Assembly (NCBI GenBank): GCA_001953115.1 | Contig: LSSL01003816.1 | Location: 1 to 16,844, forward strand | Direction of reading: 5' to 3' | Source: Smittium mucronatum | Lineage: Eukaryota; Kickxellomycota; Harpellomycetes; Harpellales; Legeriomycetaceae | Length of the DNA stretch: 16,844 bases | Shown here: one piece after another, positions 1 through 11,242 of the stretch | Position numbering within the stretch: the first letter of the stretch is position 1 | How the letters are laid out: every line of letters starts with the position of its first letter | The notes under the pieces: generated by a model | What the model was told of the DNA's origin: nothing | Database searches by the model: none | The model's input: only the letters and a program-made list of their open reading frames with translations | Made by a program: the position numbers and the translations under genes

Positions 1-600
1 GTTCATTGAAGCTATTGAGCCCCTAGTCAGAGCCTAATTCTAACAGGATCAAAAAAACTAGACCCCTATCCAAACTTGGGTTTTATCTACGTAGCTTCCC
101 GTCAAATAGATTTTAAACGCTGTGATCAGTCTGACTTTTGAACGTTGGATTTGTGCCAGAAAATTTCCCAGAATTTATCTAATTATCTGCTCATCCTGTT
201 TTACGAATCTTATTTGAAATATCTATGATTCAAATTCAATCGCTCTGTCTCCACTTTTCTCGAACATAAATAATGACTACAAGTTAAGTTTTAGACAGTG
301 TGATTGGGAAAGTTCACTGCTTAAGCACATAATACACAACAAGGCTTTTCACTAATTAAAGTGCAAAAATGGTATTATTTTAACTTTATTGCTAAGTTTA
401 AAAAAAATCAAAATCAAAATAATCGATAAAAATATGAAGAAATAATTGGGCCTCTAATTTTAGAATTATATCACTGAAAATGCTTTATTTCGCTAAAATT
501 GAGAACTATCACTAAATTAAATAATACGGATTTTCACGTTTTTATTAACATTTTTTGTTTGATTTTTTCTATTTTTTCATTTTAGAAAAAAGTTCAAAAA
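1..600. other. Intergenic DNA, no recognisable gene
   Basis: No reading frame on either strand resembles a known protein. The first 350 bases are noticeably less AT-rich than what follows and could be the edge of an old gene or repeat lying to the left, but reading both strands gave only short frames broken by stops. From about 390 on, A and T runs take over, ending in an A run of about 17 bases at 593-609. No tRNA-like cloverleaf or splice-bounded exon was seen. Confidence 0.5.
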
Positions 601-615
601 AAAAAAAAGTAAGAA

Positions 616-639
616 AAATTTGGAGGTAGCTCCAAATTT
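616..639. repeat. Perfect 10-bp inverted repeat (hairpin)
   Basis: AAATTTGGAG (616-625) and its exact reverse complement CTCCAAATTT (630-639) flank the 4-base loop GTAG. It lies about 50 bases upstream of the first ATG of the decayed MULE-like unit. It might be an element-edge or sub-terminal structure, or chance. The palindrome is seen directly; a role is not shown. Confidence 0.6.
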
Positions 640-689
640 ATAAAGAATATTTTTTTCCACAAAATTATACTCATCTCTCGAAAAAAAAA

Positions 690-1239
690 ATGGACTCAAT
701 TAGTACAAAAAAGCTTAACAACATGATTGATAGGAATTATTTAACCATTTGCAAACAGATTGATGAATAGATTTTAGAAAATTGGAGTTTAATGAGAACA
801 GAATATTTAAAAAGAATAAAATATACACAAAACCATTGAGAAAACAGGAAAAAATCTTATCGCACAGAGACAATGAAGATATAATTTTATTCTGATAATG
901 ATGATTATAGGTTATATTTTGAGTATAAAAACTCATTATCTTGCCACAAAAATGGATTTATCAAGCCAGTGAAAAAAATTCTAATCAATAAGTACGAAAA
1001 TTTTCCAAAGAGACCTTAGGAGATAAAAAAAAGATTTTTGGGATTAGGAATTGATATTTCGATAAATATATCTACAAGAAAATAAGTTACTATAACGAAA
1101 ATATGAAATATGAATGTTCCAGTACCATCAGAAAGTTAAAAAATTTTGTTAATGGATTTAAAAACGCTTTAAATGAAAATTCGGTAAATATTTTATGCCA
1201 TGAAATCTCCAGCGAGGAGATAAAAATAATCATAACTAA
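690..1239 (+). pseudogene. Degenerate upstream part of the MULE-like unit (tentative)
   Basis: Downstream of an A-run, an ATG at 690 opens a frame of 26 codons and then hits stops. Other frames carry moderately long open stretches on the + strand, notably one reading RLYFEYKNSLSCHKNGF (about 907-957) and another reading KYECSSTIRKLKNFVNGF (about 1106-1160). The Cys-containing stretches could be remnants of the N-terminal zinc-binding region that precedes the catalytic domain in many MULE transposases, but no clear C2HC or FLYWCH pattern survives. The only strong argument is position, immediately upstream of a convincing MULE catalytic core on the same strand. It could equally be unrelated AT-rich filler. 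Confidence 0.3.
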
Positions 1240-1570
1240 ACTTTAAATATTCCTGGTAAAAACCAGGAATTATATTTAGATATGAACTTCAAGTTGGTAT
1301 ATATTTGTAATACCGGTTTACTTTTTGGAACCACAGATCTTGAGCAGCAATCCGTACCATTAGTTTTTGGTATTCTTCAGGATGAAAGTACAGAATAGAT
1401 TGAAAGGGTTTTGAAGAGATAAGAAAGAGGCCGAAAAAAGACAAATTGAATCGGATTTTGAATGCTTAGTGGCTGATAATTCGCCAAAAAAATTCCTTTT
1501 GCATTTCGAAACTTCGTTTCCGAAGTTTTGAGGGTTAATTTCTGAGCATAGCATGATGAATATTATGTAG
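1240..1570 (+). pseudogene. MULE (Mutator-like) transposase catalytic core, decayed
   Basis: A stop-free frame from 1240 to 1395 reads LDMNFKLVY at 1276-1302, then GTTDLEQQ and SVPLVFGILQDESTE up to a TAG at 1396; the same frame resumes with IERVLKR before a TAA at 1420. This follows the order of the MULE DDE domain: first catalytic Asp in a D-x-x-F-K-x-V block, a variable turn, the P-L-V-F/Y block with an acidic tail, then Y/I-E-R-x-L-x-x-L. One frame over, QIESDFE (about 1442-1462) matches the second Asp block (DFE), followed by an FP pair near 1519-1524. At least two in-frame stops and one frameshift make it non-functional. MULEs are cut-and-paste DNA transposons. No terminal inverted repeats or target duplication were found. 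Alternatives are related DDE families; the block order favours MULE. Confidence 0.75.
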
Positions 1571-1686
1571 TGCTTAAAGAGAATCAATAAATTAAATAAA
1601 GATTTGATAAAAATGTATATTAATATAATCCAGAAATCTTTCAGCGAAATTCTATTTCGAAAATCACGGGATTTATTTATAAGAAA

Positions 1687-2307
1687 ATGGGATATAAATC
1701 CAAAAGTCTAAGGTGTTTTCGGAAGATTAAAAAAAACCACCTTGTAAGTAAATACAATTGGTATGAGAGTTACAGTGATTTTTTTCTTATTAAAATAAAT
1801 TTCCAAAAACGGTTTAGTAGAAAAATTAAATCTATATATCTTAAATATAAACAAAATTATTGCTTTGAAATAACTGTTAATCTAGCAACAACACTATATG
1901 GTATTAATAAAAAAAATTCCAAATTTATATGAGCTAGTTTAAACCGAAAAATAATTAACAGATCACATTTTATACAGAAGAATTTTTACCATATGAACAT
2001 CCTAAATTTTCTATATCCATTTACTGCTAAGATTAGGAATTATACGAAGATTATGTTAAGACAAAAAATTCTTTCAAGTAATTTCCCCGATTTCAACAAA
2101 ATAGCGCATATATTACGTGATTTGGTGAAAGCAAGAGCAAATCACAAAATAAATTCATATAAAGACATTATTTTTTATTTTAGAAAGTTTCATAATAAAT
2201 ATAAATTTCAGTTTATATATCAACACTTTAAGTGCAACAAAAAATGTGGACTGATAGACTCGCCACTGAAAAAAAAATTAAACGAGAAATTAATAAGAAA
2301 ATATTAA
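1687..2307 (+). pseudogene. Lys/Asn-rich open frame, possible C-terminal relic of the MULE-like unit
   Basis: In one frame, codons run from an ATG at 1687 to a TAA after 2304 with a single TGA at 1930-1932, giving 81 and then 125 open codons. That is long for DNA this AT-rich. The product is rich in Lys, Asn, Ile and Phe and has stretches such as NWYESYSDFF and FPDFNKIAHILRDLVKARANH. It follows the catalytic core on the same strand in the right place for the C-terminal half of a transposase, but I cannot identify the third catalytic Glu or any other family motif. It could be unrelated host sequence. Confidence 0.35.
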
Positions 2308-2309
2308 AA

Positions 2310-5300
2310 ACTGATTTTTTTACAAAAAATAATGATACTTTAGCACTATTATTATTTTATTTATTATAAGAAAATAATTTAACTTACACCCGTAGATCAA
2401 TACTACCTTTCAATAAAATTTTCGGAAAAAAAAAATTATTTACTTTATATCTCATCTTATTACCTCACTAATCTTATATAGTTGATTATTTTATAAATAA
2501 TTAATTCAAAAAATATATATTAAATAATTTCAATTTTTGTTCTTAATTTTTGTGAAAGTAAGACAATTAAAACCATCAAGATATTTTTTAAAGTAAAATT
2601 AAATTTTTGACTAAAAAAAGTATCATTCATTTTTTTTCGGTTCTCAGATTGCTAAAATCAAATTTGAGTCCCTATCTTCTCCTCATTTACAGAATTTTGT
2701 AAAAAAATAATTTGTGCAAGAAAAGTTGGAAATAACTTGAGCTCCCCGCATCTGAATTCTGATATTGATTATGTAAGCAATTAAAGAGAATCTGGTTTTT
2801 TAAGAAGTAATTATGCTTCAAATTAGTGATTTTTAGTAATTTTAGCTTTTATTTCCTATTTTAGTGGTTAAATAACGCCAAAGGATAAAAATATCTATTA
2901 AGTGAATGGAAAAAAAATTGACACAAAATTTAACTTCAATTTAATCGTTTATAAGAAAAATTAAAAGAACATTTAATTCTCTTCTTATTAGTTCATAATT
3001 TATTATTTAAACAAGAGCAGTTATAGATTATAGATAATTTTCAAGACCCTTTTTTTACCATCTAAAACTCTAACTATAATAAAAGTCAATAATAAAAAGT
3101 TAATCAATCAATTTAAAAAATACTAACCATAATACAGTTTCAATATTTTTTAATATATATTTTTTCCTATAATTAAAATTTTTGATTATCAGATAAACTT
3201 ATTTTTTAACATTTCTAGATATTTTTACGTTTGACAGACAAAAAAAACATTAAAAAAGTTTCCGATATTAAAGATAATCACCCATTGTTGAAATATTTTC
3301 CAATATTTTCAGCTTTTTTTTTTTCGCTTGATATAGTATGTCCCAATAAAAAAGAAAATATAAAACTCTTGTTAATTTTTTTGATACTTGATTAAATAGA
3401 TCTTAAATTTTTGGATAAAATCTTGACCGCTCTCTGAATATATGATTTTTTCGCAGTTATATTATAAAAAATAAGCATTTTTGATTAAAAATATTAACTT
3501 ATTAAAAAAATGAGAAATTCTACAAATAAAGATTTAAAGTAGTTTAATAGTTTTTTTTTTACATTTTTTTGAAAATCACTGATAAAATAGATTTTATTTT
3601 ATAAAAAAAAAAGTTTAGAAACAATTCGAATAGGTGTATATTAAATTTTTAATTTCGTAATGATGAAATTATAATAAAATATTAAGGAAACTTAAAGGAA
3701 TTAAAATTAAAATTCGTTAAGCTCATATGCTATTATCAATTTTGTGATGTTTAAAAATGATTTTTAAAAAAATTGAACCTTTTTTAAGCACTGAAAGACG
3801 GAAAATTAAATGTAATGAAAAAATGTAAATTTTTTTAATCATTAAATATATCAAGGGAGATAATATGTGGAATATTAAAAAAAATTCGATTTTTAAACCC
3901 TCTAAAAATATTTTTTACATAATTCATCCTAATAAATCTATCTTTGTTTACTTTAAATGTGTACTATTAAAATTTAAAATTTTGATAATTCAAAATATCA
4001 AATCTCATATTTTTTGCTAATTTAATGGTTTTTTTTTGAAAATGAAGTTATTTAAAAGAAATTTAGATTAAACGTATGTTTAATTAAGGTTTTTTTTCCT
4101 TATCAATAGCAAATATTTCCTCTCTTAAGAGTATATATCAGATTTTGAGAAACTTTTAGATTAAAATTATAAAATTTTCAAATGATATTTTGATTGGTAT
4201 AATTGATTTACAAGGCATTTTTTTCTTTTCATTTTTCTAGTTTCAGAAATTCGGATATAGAAGATTTTTTGAAGTCTAATATTTTCGTCTAATTATACTT
4301 TTTGCCCCTGAAAGTAAATTTTATTTTGATTTTATTTTGAGATTTTTTTTATCAAATAGTGGGTGAAAAAGATATTCAGTTAGAATATAGTTAGAATTTT
4401 TTTGTTGAATGTGCCTCAAAGCCCCCATATTGAGATCTAATTTATTCAAGATTTAGATTAAAAGTTTCATGAATGGCTTGAACCAAGGAGAAATAAAAAA
4501 AAACTAAAAAAGCAGGTATTTTTTAACCAATAATTAAAAATATCCGGGCCTAATATTATCTTTAATAAATTATCCATAAATCTTGGTGCAAACCCCCTTA
4601 GATTTTGATTGATATCTTATTTTAAATTTTTTTAGTGTTCTTTAACATAAAATAGTTTTATTTTTATCGGATATTAGATGAAATAATTCAATAATCTTCT
4701 TCCTCAATTTTAATTTCGACATGGATTTTGAAAATATTTAATTCGATATTTATTACAACCCAACTTTCTTCAACTCTCAACAAGTTAGCTGTGGTTTTTT
4801 TATGCTATTTAAATTCATTCTAAGTTAAAGGCGAATAACTAAATCTTTTAAATCTTTTGTTTTGATTTCCCTGTTTTTTTTAATGTTCATTCTAATCCCA
4901 AATAGTTATAAAATTTTTCTTTTTCTTATCTAATAAAATTCTTTTTTTTAACGCAAATCGAAAGAAAAATATCTTGATTTTTTTTAAAAAAAAGAAAAAA
5001 TTTCACCTCAAAAAAAAAATTAACAAATTTGAATTGATAAAAATAAAAATACCAGATTTTATAAGCAAATTACTTTTCCCATAAAAAAATTTTAAAAAAA
5101 AATCTTTAAAAATTTCCAGGAAATCTGATGAAAATATTCTTTCTATAAAGTTTAGGTAAAATCGGAATAATAAAAGTATAGATGTGGATAAACTATCTAA
5201 TTATCTGTTTTATTTATATTTAAATATGATATAATAGTTTTTGAAAATAATTTCTATCAAAGATGGTATTTTAAACACAAATTGTTGAAATATTTTGGTC

Positions 5301-6300
5301 AAATAGTAAAATTATACTTTACGAGAGTCTATTATAATAAAATTTAAGCAATAATGTGACCCTCTTTTTAAATCGAGGGCTAATTTGCGACCCTGAATAA
5401 TGATAAAAAAAGCTAATTGACTGTAATATGGGAGATTCTTTTCAAGGCCAGAATTTTTTTTACAGTTTAAACAATTGACTAAAATATAATTTATTCAAAA
5501 ATGGCCAATAAAATCAAGAAAACATGCTTTCTTTTATAATTTCTCAAAAATTTCCAAAGAAATTTATTTTTTGTAATTTCAATTTTGAACCACGCTATAA
5601 ATTTGTGTGTTAAAAACCGTTTTTTTTTTAAATCAGGAAAGCAGTAAAAATTGTTAGTAAATTTTCCACTCTTAAAAAGAATCTCTCATATAGATAAAAT
5701 AAATTATGTTATAAAAACTACGCTTAAGAATTATTAAATACCTTCATAAACCATAAAATATGCAGATTTTTATGGGAAATTTTTTTAAAAAACTTTAGCT
5801 TTGTAAAAAAAAGTGTTTACACAGCTCTTTTATGCACTTATAAAAGGTATAATTCTTTTTATCGCTGATATAGTAGGTTTATATATATTAAGCTATACTC
5901 AAATTTGTAAATTACCATTTTAAATAGTTTCTTAATCAAATTCTATTTTTGAAAGCAAAAATAGTAGGACAATAATCAGTAATAATTTTAATAATCAAAT
6001 TTTAAAAAAAATTGGATGAATTAATACGATATACTTTGAAAGATGAATAGTTTATGACGATATTAAAAAAATAATAAATGAATAATAGAATTGCTTTAAA
6101 TCAAGTAATTACCTGAATTAGGTTTTACTAACCCCAATATATTTGAAAAATGTTATAAATTACACTGTGATTAAAAAAATAAAACTTTTTATAAAGCTTT
6201 TAATAAAGTTTAATAATATTTTATTTAACAGTATTCATTATAGTATGGCATAAACGTGGTGTACTCAAAAAATATAAGTCAGAAAATATAAATTTTGATT
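2310..6300. other. Very AT-rich gene desert, left half
   Basis: About 4 kb dominated by A and T homopolymers and TA-rich words. No frame on either strand has a recognisable motif, and no plausible exon with flanking splice sites was seen. The only less AT-rich islands are around 2730-2760, 4410-4445 and 5350-5400, each too short and stop-laden to interpret. The composition matches the graveyard pattern of the flanking decayed units and suggests old, mutation-saturated repeats. Confidence 0.6.
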
Positions 6301-9300
6301 TAATGGTGATCATTCTTAAGCCCCTACCTCCAATACCTCATATAATTAATCTCCAAGACATTCATTAAAATTTATATATCCCCTATTTCTTCAAAAAATT
6401 TAGTTCACCTAATCTCCTTTTGAATATATTCAAATTATAAAGTGGATTTTTTTTAGCCTCTAAAAAAAACTGAAACAATTCAATACTGCACTTCTGACAT
6501 TACTTAGGGCTTTTTGTTTTTTATTTAATTATACTTAACACTATTACATAATTTATTACACCTCTGCTCAAAAATCGAAATATTTTACGCTTTCCGTCAA
6601 AATGCAAAAAATTTAACGCTCAGTTTCTCGAAATTCAAAATTTAGACATAGAGATCCCGACGTCTCGTGATCTCAATATTTTTTTTAAAAAGGTATGCCA
6701 ATATTACACAAAAAAAATTATCTAAAGAATCACTTTTGTTAATTTTTATCATCTTCTAATTAAGATTTATATTTATAGGTAAAAAATTATCCATTGAAAT
6801 TCCAAATAGGTAAGATATTTATTCTTTAATCTATTTAAAATAACCCGAAAATATAAAATTATTTATTCAGTTATATTATTAAACATTGAATTTAGTTCTA
6901 AGATAACTATAGAAAAGTATAAAAACTTTTAAAACCTCATATTTCAGTTTTGATCCATTTTATTTATATTTTAATTTCAGTTTAGTAAAGCTAATTATTT
7001 ATTTTATATATATTTTAGTAAAAGTTATTATTAAAAGAAGATATTTAAAATTTAAAACCCTTAATAACACCAAGATTTTATTCCAGCTTTTATATATAAA
7101 ATAATAATTTGATGAGTTAGGTAAATAAATAAATAAAATCCAATTTTTTTCATATTGAAATTATAAAGCGGTATTTTTTTTAAAAAACTATTAATAAAAT
7201 AAAAAGTTTTGCATAACTATTTCCGTGAATTCACTAAAATATAAAAACAATAATATTAAACTGTGAATATCAAATTATAATTAAAAAATGATTTTAATGT
7301 TATAATCTGTATCTGTAATAAAGATTAATGTGTAAATTGTGTAATAACCCTGCCTCTGTATCCACAAGTTTTCTTGGAGTTCTTTAGCATTATATTTCGG
7401 TATAATTCAAATAAAAAAAAGTATTTATTTTTGATAAAAAATAAATAAATAAATAATAAGCAAGAAATATTATCGAGATTAGTCATATTAAAAAAAATAT
7501 CTAATTTTAAATTCTGAAGATGAAATGAAAACAAGAAAAACTTTTTTGAAATATTATAAAGAGATATAAATATTTCGGCGATTATAAATACAAATCAAAT
7601 ACATCACGTTATAATATAATCTTTTTTTCTGGCCAAAATATGATTTAGCACCAATTTTTTTGGTCTTGGCCTGTTATGTTTTATTGAGAGGATCAATTTT
7701 TTTTAAAACTGAACCCAAATATAATAACAGATTTGGATAATTTAGAAAAAAAAATACATTCAAAGCAGTGTTTTTCATCTAATAATTTATCTGTGTATAT
7801 CAATTATATCATCAATAATTTTTATTTTTATTTTTTAAATACTTATTTTTTTTATAAAAAGTTTATGCTTTTTTAATTTTTTTCTAGTCTTTTAAATTCA
7901 AAAATAAACCGAAAATATCTATTTTCCCCCCAGGTTATTCAAGTTAACACAATTTTAACTAATATATAACCAAGAATAATTTAAGCGATATTTTATAATT
8001 TTTGGACAAGTTATAGCTAAAATTTCACATTAGTAAAAGAAATTTATTTAAATTGGCTTCTGCTTTATTTGGATTTAAAGAGAAATTTGATTTAAATTAA
8101 AAAATATATATATAAAGCTCATGTTTCACTTGTTAAAATAGTTTCTATTTAAATAAATAATTTAACTTTGAATTTTTAAATAATACTTTAGATAAAAGAT
8201 ATATTTATAACTAAAATTAGAGTATATATTTTTTATTAAGATTCTGAAAAGTAAAAAATTAAAAGCTAAAAATGTAATTTTAATATTTTATAGATATATA
8301 ATATCTCAAATAAATTAAGAAAATGAAGATTATTTAAAAAATTTAAATCGAAGTTATCATGATTTTAAAAAATAGTATTATTTTTTCAAATAAAAGTTAC
8401 CCAGAAATTTAAATCTTTTTTATTTAAAATAAAAAAATTAAAGTATTTTTCGATCAATATTTAATATTTTAAATAAAAAATACTAAAAAAAAAGTTGCCT
8501 TGTTATTTTTACAAATATTCTTAACCTCCATTTTAAAAATTTGGGTATATTATTTGAAACAATACAGGTCTTTTATACCGACCTTTTTTTATGTTTTACA
8601 TTTAAAACTCGCGTTTTTTTTCCAATAAGCTTTTTAATTTATAAAAAGTAGAGGGTATGAAATCTCACAAGAAAATGCTGTGAAAATAGAAATTATATTT
8701 CAATTATAGCTTCATTTTTTTGAAAAATGAAAAAAGTGAAATTGAATTCTGAAATAGAGAAAATCTAAAATTTTAAAATAATACCAAAACTACGTTTAGT
8801 GGGTGTAACGGAATTTGATATCTTAGGATCTATAAAAAAAGGTATCTAGAAATTTAATAAAAGCTATTTATAGCTGTTTTTGATTCGAACTATCAATCAA
8901 AGAAAACTAATAATGGATTATGAAATATTTTTGTGAGTAGAGTATATAAAATAAAATAAAATTTCTATCTTATATGCCAGATTTTTTATACAATATAAGT
9001 TTAGATTAATTCAATATTCCCCTTTTCTTTTAAAAAAAAAAAAGAAACGGTATCCTATATATATTTTTTGAAAAACAGGGATACCTAACCTATCAAAAAC
9101 CATGCAGAATATTTTTTATTAAATACGATTTACTTAAAATATTAAAATATAACTCAAGTTTTTATATAATACTTCAATTTTGCGATGTTATTTTGATATC
9201 ACTCTTTGTATATTAAGTATTCTAAACATTTATGAGCACAATTATAAAAACAAATAAATTTACTTCTACCCTCCAATTAAAAGAATATTTTTTAGTGAAT

Positions 9301-10580
9301 CTAATAATTAATGTTTTTCTATTTTAATTTTTTATACGTCTAGACGAAAAAGTTGAAAATCTGAATAAAAATACTTTAAGTCTATAACTTCTTCATTTTT
9401 TTTATATAATTTTCTTGAAATTTAAAATTATCCAACTATAATTTATACCAATTTTTAACTATCATTAAAAATAGTGTACCTTGAAAAAAAATTGGGTGGA
9501 TTTATTATAATATTTTTGTTATAATTAACTTCTAACCGCATTATTTAAAACATATAGTCATTTTTTTGACCAAAATTATTTACCTTTCCTTAATAGTTCA
9601 GTCCCCAAATCAACTCTTTATAAAATATATTCACTTTTTTTTCATAAAGTTTTTATTTAAACAATTAAAAGTATCCTAAAAAAATGTTTAAAAAAAATGA
9701 TTTTTTTTGAAAAAAGTCTGCATCCTTCATCCCTCCGTCGATTTAGAAGCTACATGCCCACCGGGAATCTTTTCTAAAATCAAAATAGTCTTACTGATAA
9801 TATTTTTCATTATTATTATTGACAGAAATTCCTACATTTTGTCCATCTTGTCTAATAAAGTTCAAAGTTATTTTAATTCAAATGTAATCTAGTTCAATCA
9901 ATCAAACAAAAGTGCTTTCTTTTTAGGTTTCGATAAAAGGTAACTTATTAAAAAATTCTAAAATAAATTTTATCTAAATTTTTACTGGTATGATTTTTCG
10001 TTTGATAATAAGTCGCATTATCATCAGCTGTAAATCTCAAATTAGTTTGATACCTAAAATAAATACTATTGGGGGAATATACAATATTTACACACCTTGA
10101 AATGATTAAACAGGGAACAAAAAATAATAATAAATCAAATCAAATTTCTACATTTTAAATTTAAACATATTTCTAAAACCCAACTAAATATTATAATCAA
10201 TATATTGACCCCCCCCCCCTCCTCCAATGTCACTTCCATCAGTTTTATTTTCTATGATTATATTCTTAAAATAACCAAAAGAGTCATTAAAGCACCACAT
10301 TTTGATTATTATTGTGATACCCTTAACTATCTGTTAAACTTCCAAGATGTTAGTAGGTAAAGTTTGTTCCGCTTCCCCCGGATTAATATATAAGGGCTCT
10401 ATTCTTGAAAAATACTAAAGGTTATATTTAGGTGTAATTTAAATGACCATTTTTTAGACCAAGTTTATTTATGAGGATGACTCAACTCTTTTACTTTTAT
10501 TTTAAAATAAATATTTAGCGTTTTAACTTTACTAAATGTAGTTAGTAAGTGGAATAATACATAAAATAAACAAATAAAAT
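6300..10580. other. Very AT-rich gene desert, right half
   Basis: Same character as the preceding stretch: long A/T tracts, AAAT-type microsatellites near 7120-7140 and 7440-7460, and no recognisable coding, tRNA or snRNA sequence. Islands with more G and C lie at about 6310-6360, 6480-6680, 9710-9775 and 10200-10400. A GATTCGAAC string near 8882 resembles a T-loop but lacks a pairing arm. An open frame of about 60 codons near 9707-9892 has a hydrophobic stretch but no ATG start and no family resemblance. Confidence 0.6.
10209..10219. repeat. Poly-C run of 11
   Basis: Eleven consecutive C residues followed by TCCTCC, in an otherwise AT-dominated stretch. It is one of three long C runs in the window, with 16025-16035 and the window end. 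Confidence 0.9.
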
Positions 10581-10585
10581 ATATA

Positions 10586-10625
10586 CTGGGTTGTTCCCAC
10601 AATATAACTGCCCCGATTTCGAAAT
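10586..10625 (+). mobile_element. Mariner-like terminal sequence (tentative)
   Basis: After a TA dinucleotide at 10584-10585 the sequence reads CTGGGTTGTTCCCACAATAT and continues with AACTGCCCCGATTTCG. This resembles mariner-family ends, which start with a pyrimidine/GGTTG block and continue with an A-rich stretch, a T-A-A-C pattern and a C-rich block before TTT; TA is the usual mariner target. It stands out from the surrounding AT-rich DNA and is followed by an open frame on the same strand. I found no reverse-complement copy further right, so the second end is missing, decayed or outside the window. The family call is by eye. Confidence 0.35.
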
Positions 10626-10637
10626 GAATTTTAGTAA

Positions 10638-10988
10638 AACCGAATAATTATCGACCCAAAACAAAAATTTATAAATATTTTACAAGTAGCTCCAAATATT
10701 GTGAAAATTGGCACAGAAATTCCCAAATTACAAAGTGGAGAAGAAAGCCTTCGTAAAACGATCTATGAGAAATTCTCTCAGGATCTTGACTTTTCATTTT
10801 CAAATACCACAAAAAATTTCCAAGTGTATTCAAGAAGTATAAACCGCATCACCAATCAGCACAATGGCCATATAGACATAAATAAATATCCTGGAAATGG
10901 TCCCAAACGAGTCCTAGTTAGAAAAAAAAAGCAGCAAAAAAAAAAAATTGCCAAGAACTTTAACTCTAAGTCTAGTCTGTTTTAAGAT
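10638..10988 (+). pseudogene. Possible Tc1/mariner-type transposase N-terminal remnant
   Basis: A stop-free frame of 116 codons runs from 10638 (just after a TAA) to a TAA at 10986-10988. It has no ATG start; the first candidate would be a GTG at 10701. A segment reading SGEESLRKTIYEKFSQ is followed by YSRSINRITNQHNGH and then NKYPGNGPKRVLVRKKKQQ. The order of predicted helices, an S-I-x-R-I recognition-helix-like block and a basic G-x-P-K-R/K stretch recalls the paired helix-turn-helix and GRPR-like linker of Tc1/mariner transposases, and it lies just inside the mariner-like end. No DDE catalytic region could be traced downstream. Alternatives: an upstream exon of the HMG-box relic, or chance. 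The poly-Lys tail comes from A runs. Confidence 0.3.
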
Positions 10989-11242
10989 GATTGAACTTTT
11001 AAAAAAAAAAAGAATTAAAAAGGTCGCATCTCGAGTCTGAAGTAATATGGGGGGTTCTCGTAACCCTCGCACAATTAAAAGAACCAAAATGGCAAGTTCA
11101 GTAGAGTACCATTGAAAAAAAAAAAAGACTCAAAAAACTCTAAGTTTATTTGAATGTCGAAAATTTCAAGTTAATTCCAATATACAGTGAAAATTATTTC
11201 AAAGAAGATCCAAAACATAAATTTGGCAATTTTCTTTCCTGA

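Noticed and set aside
8878..8900. GATTCGAAC string resembling a tRNA T-loop
   Set aside because: No pairing T-arm on either strand and no acceptor stem or anticodon arm at suitable distance.
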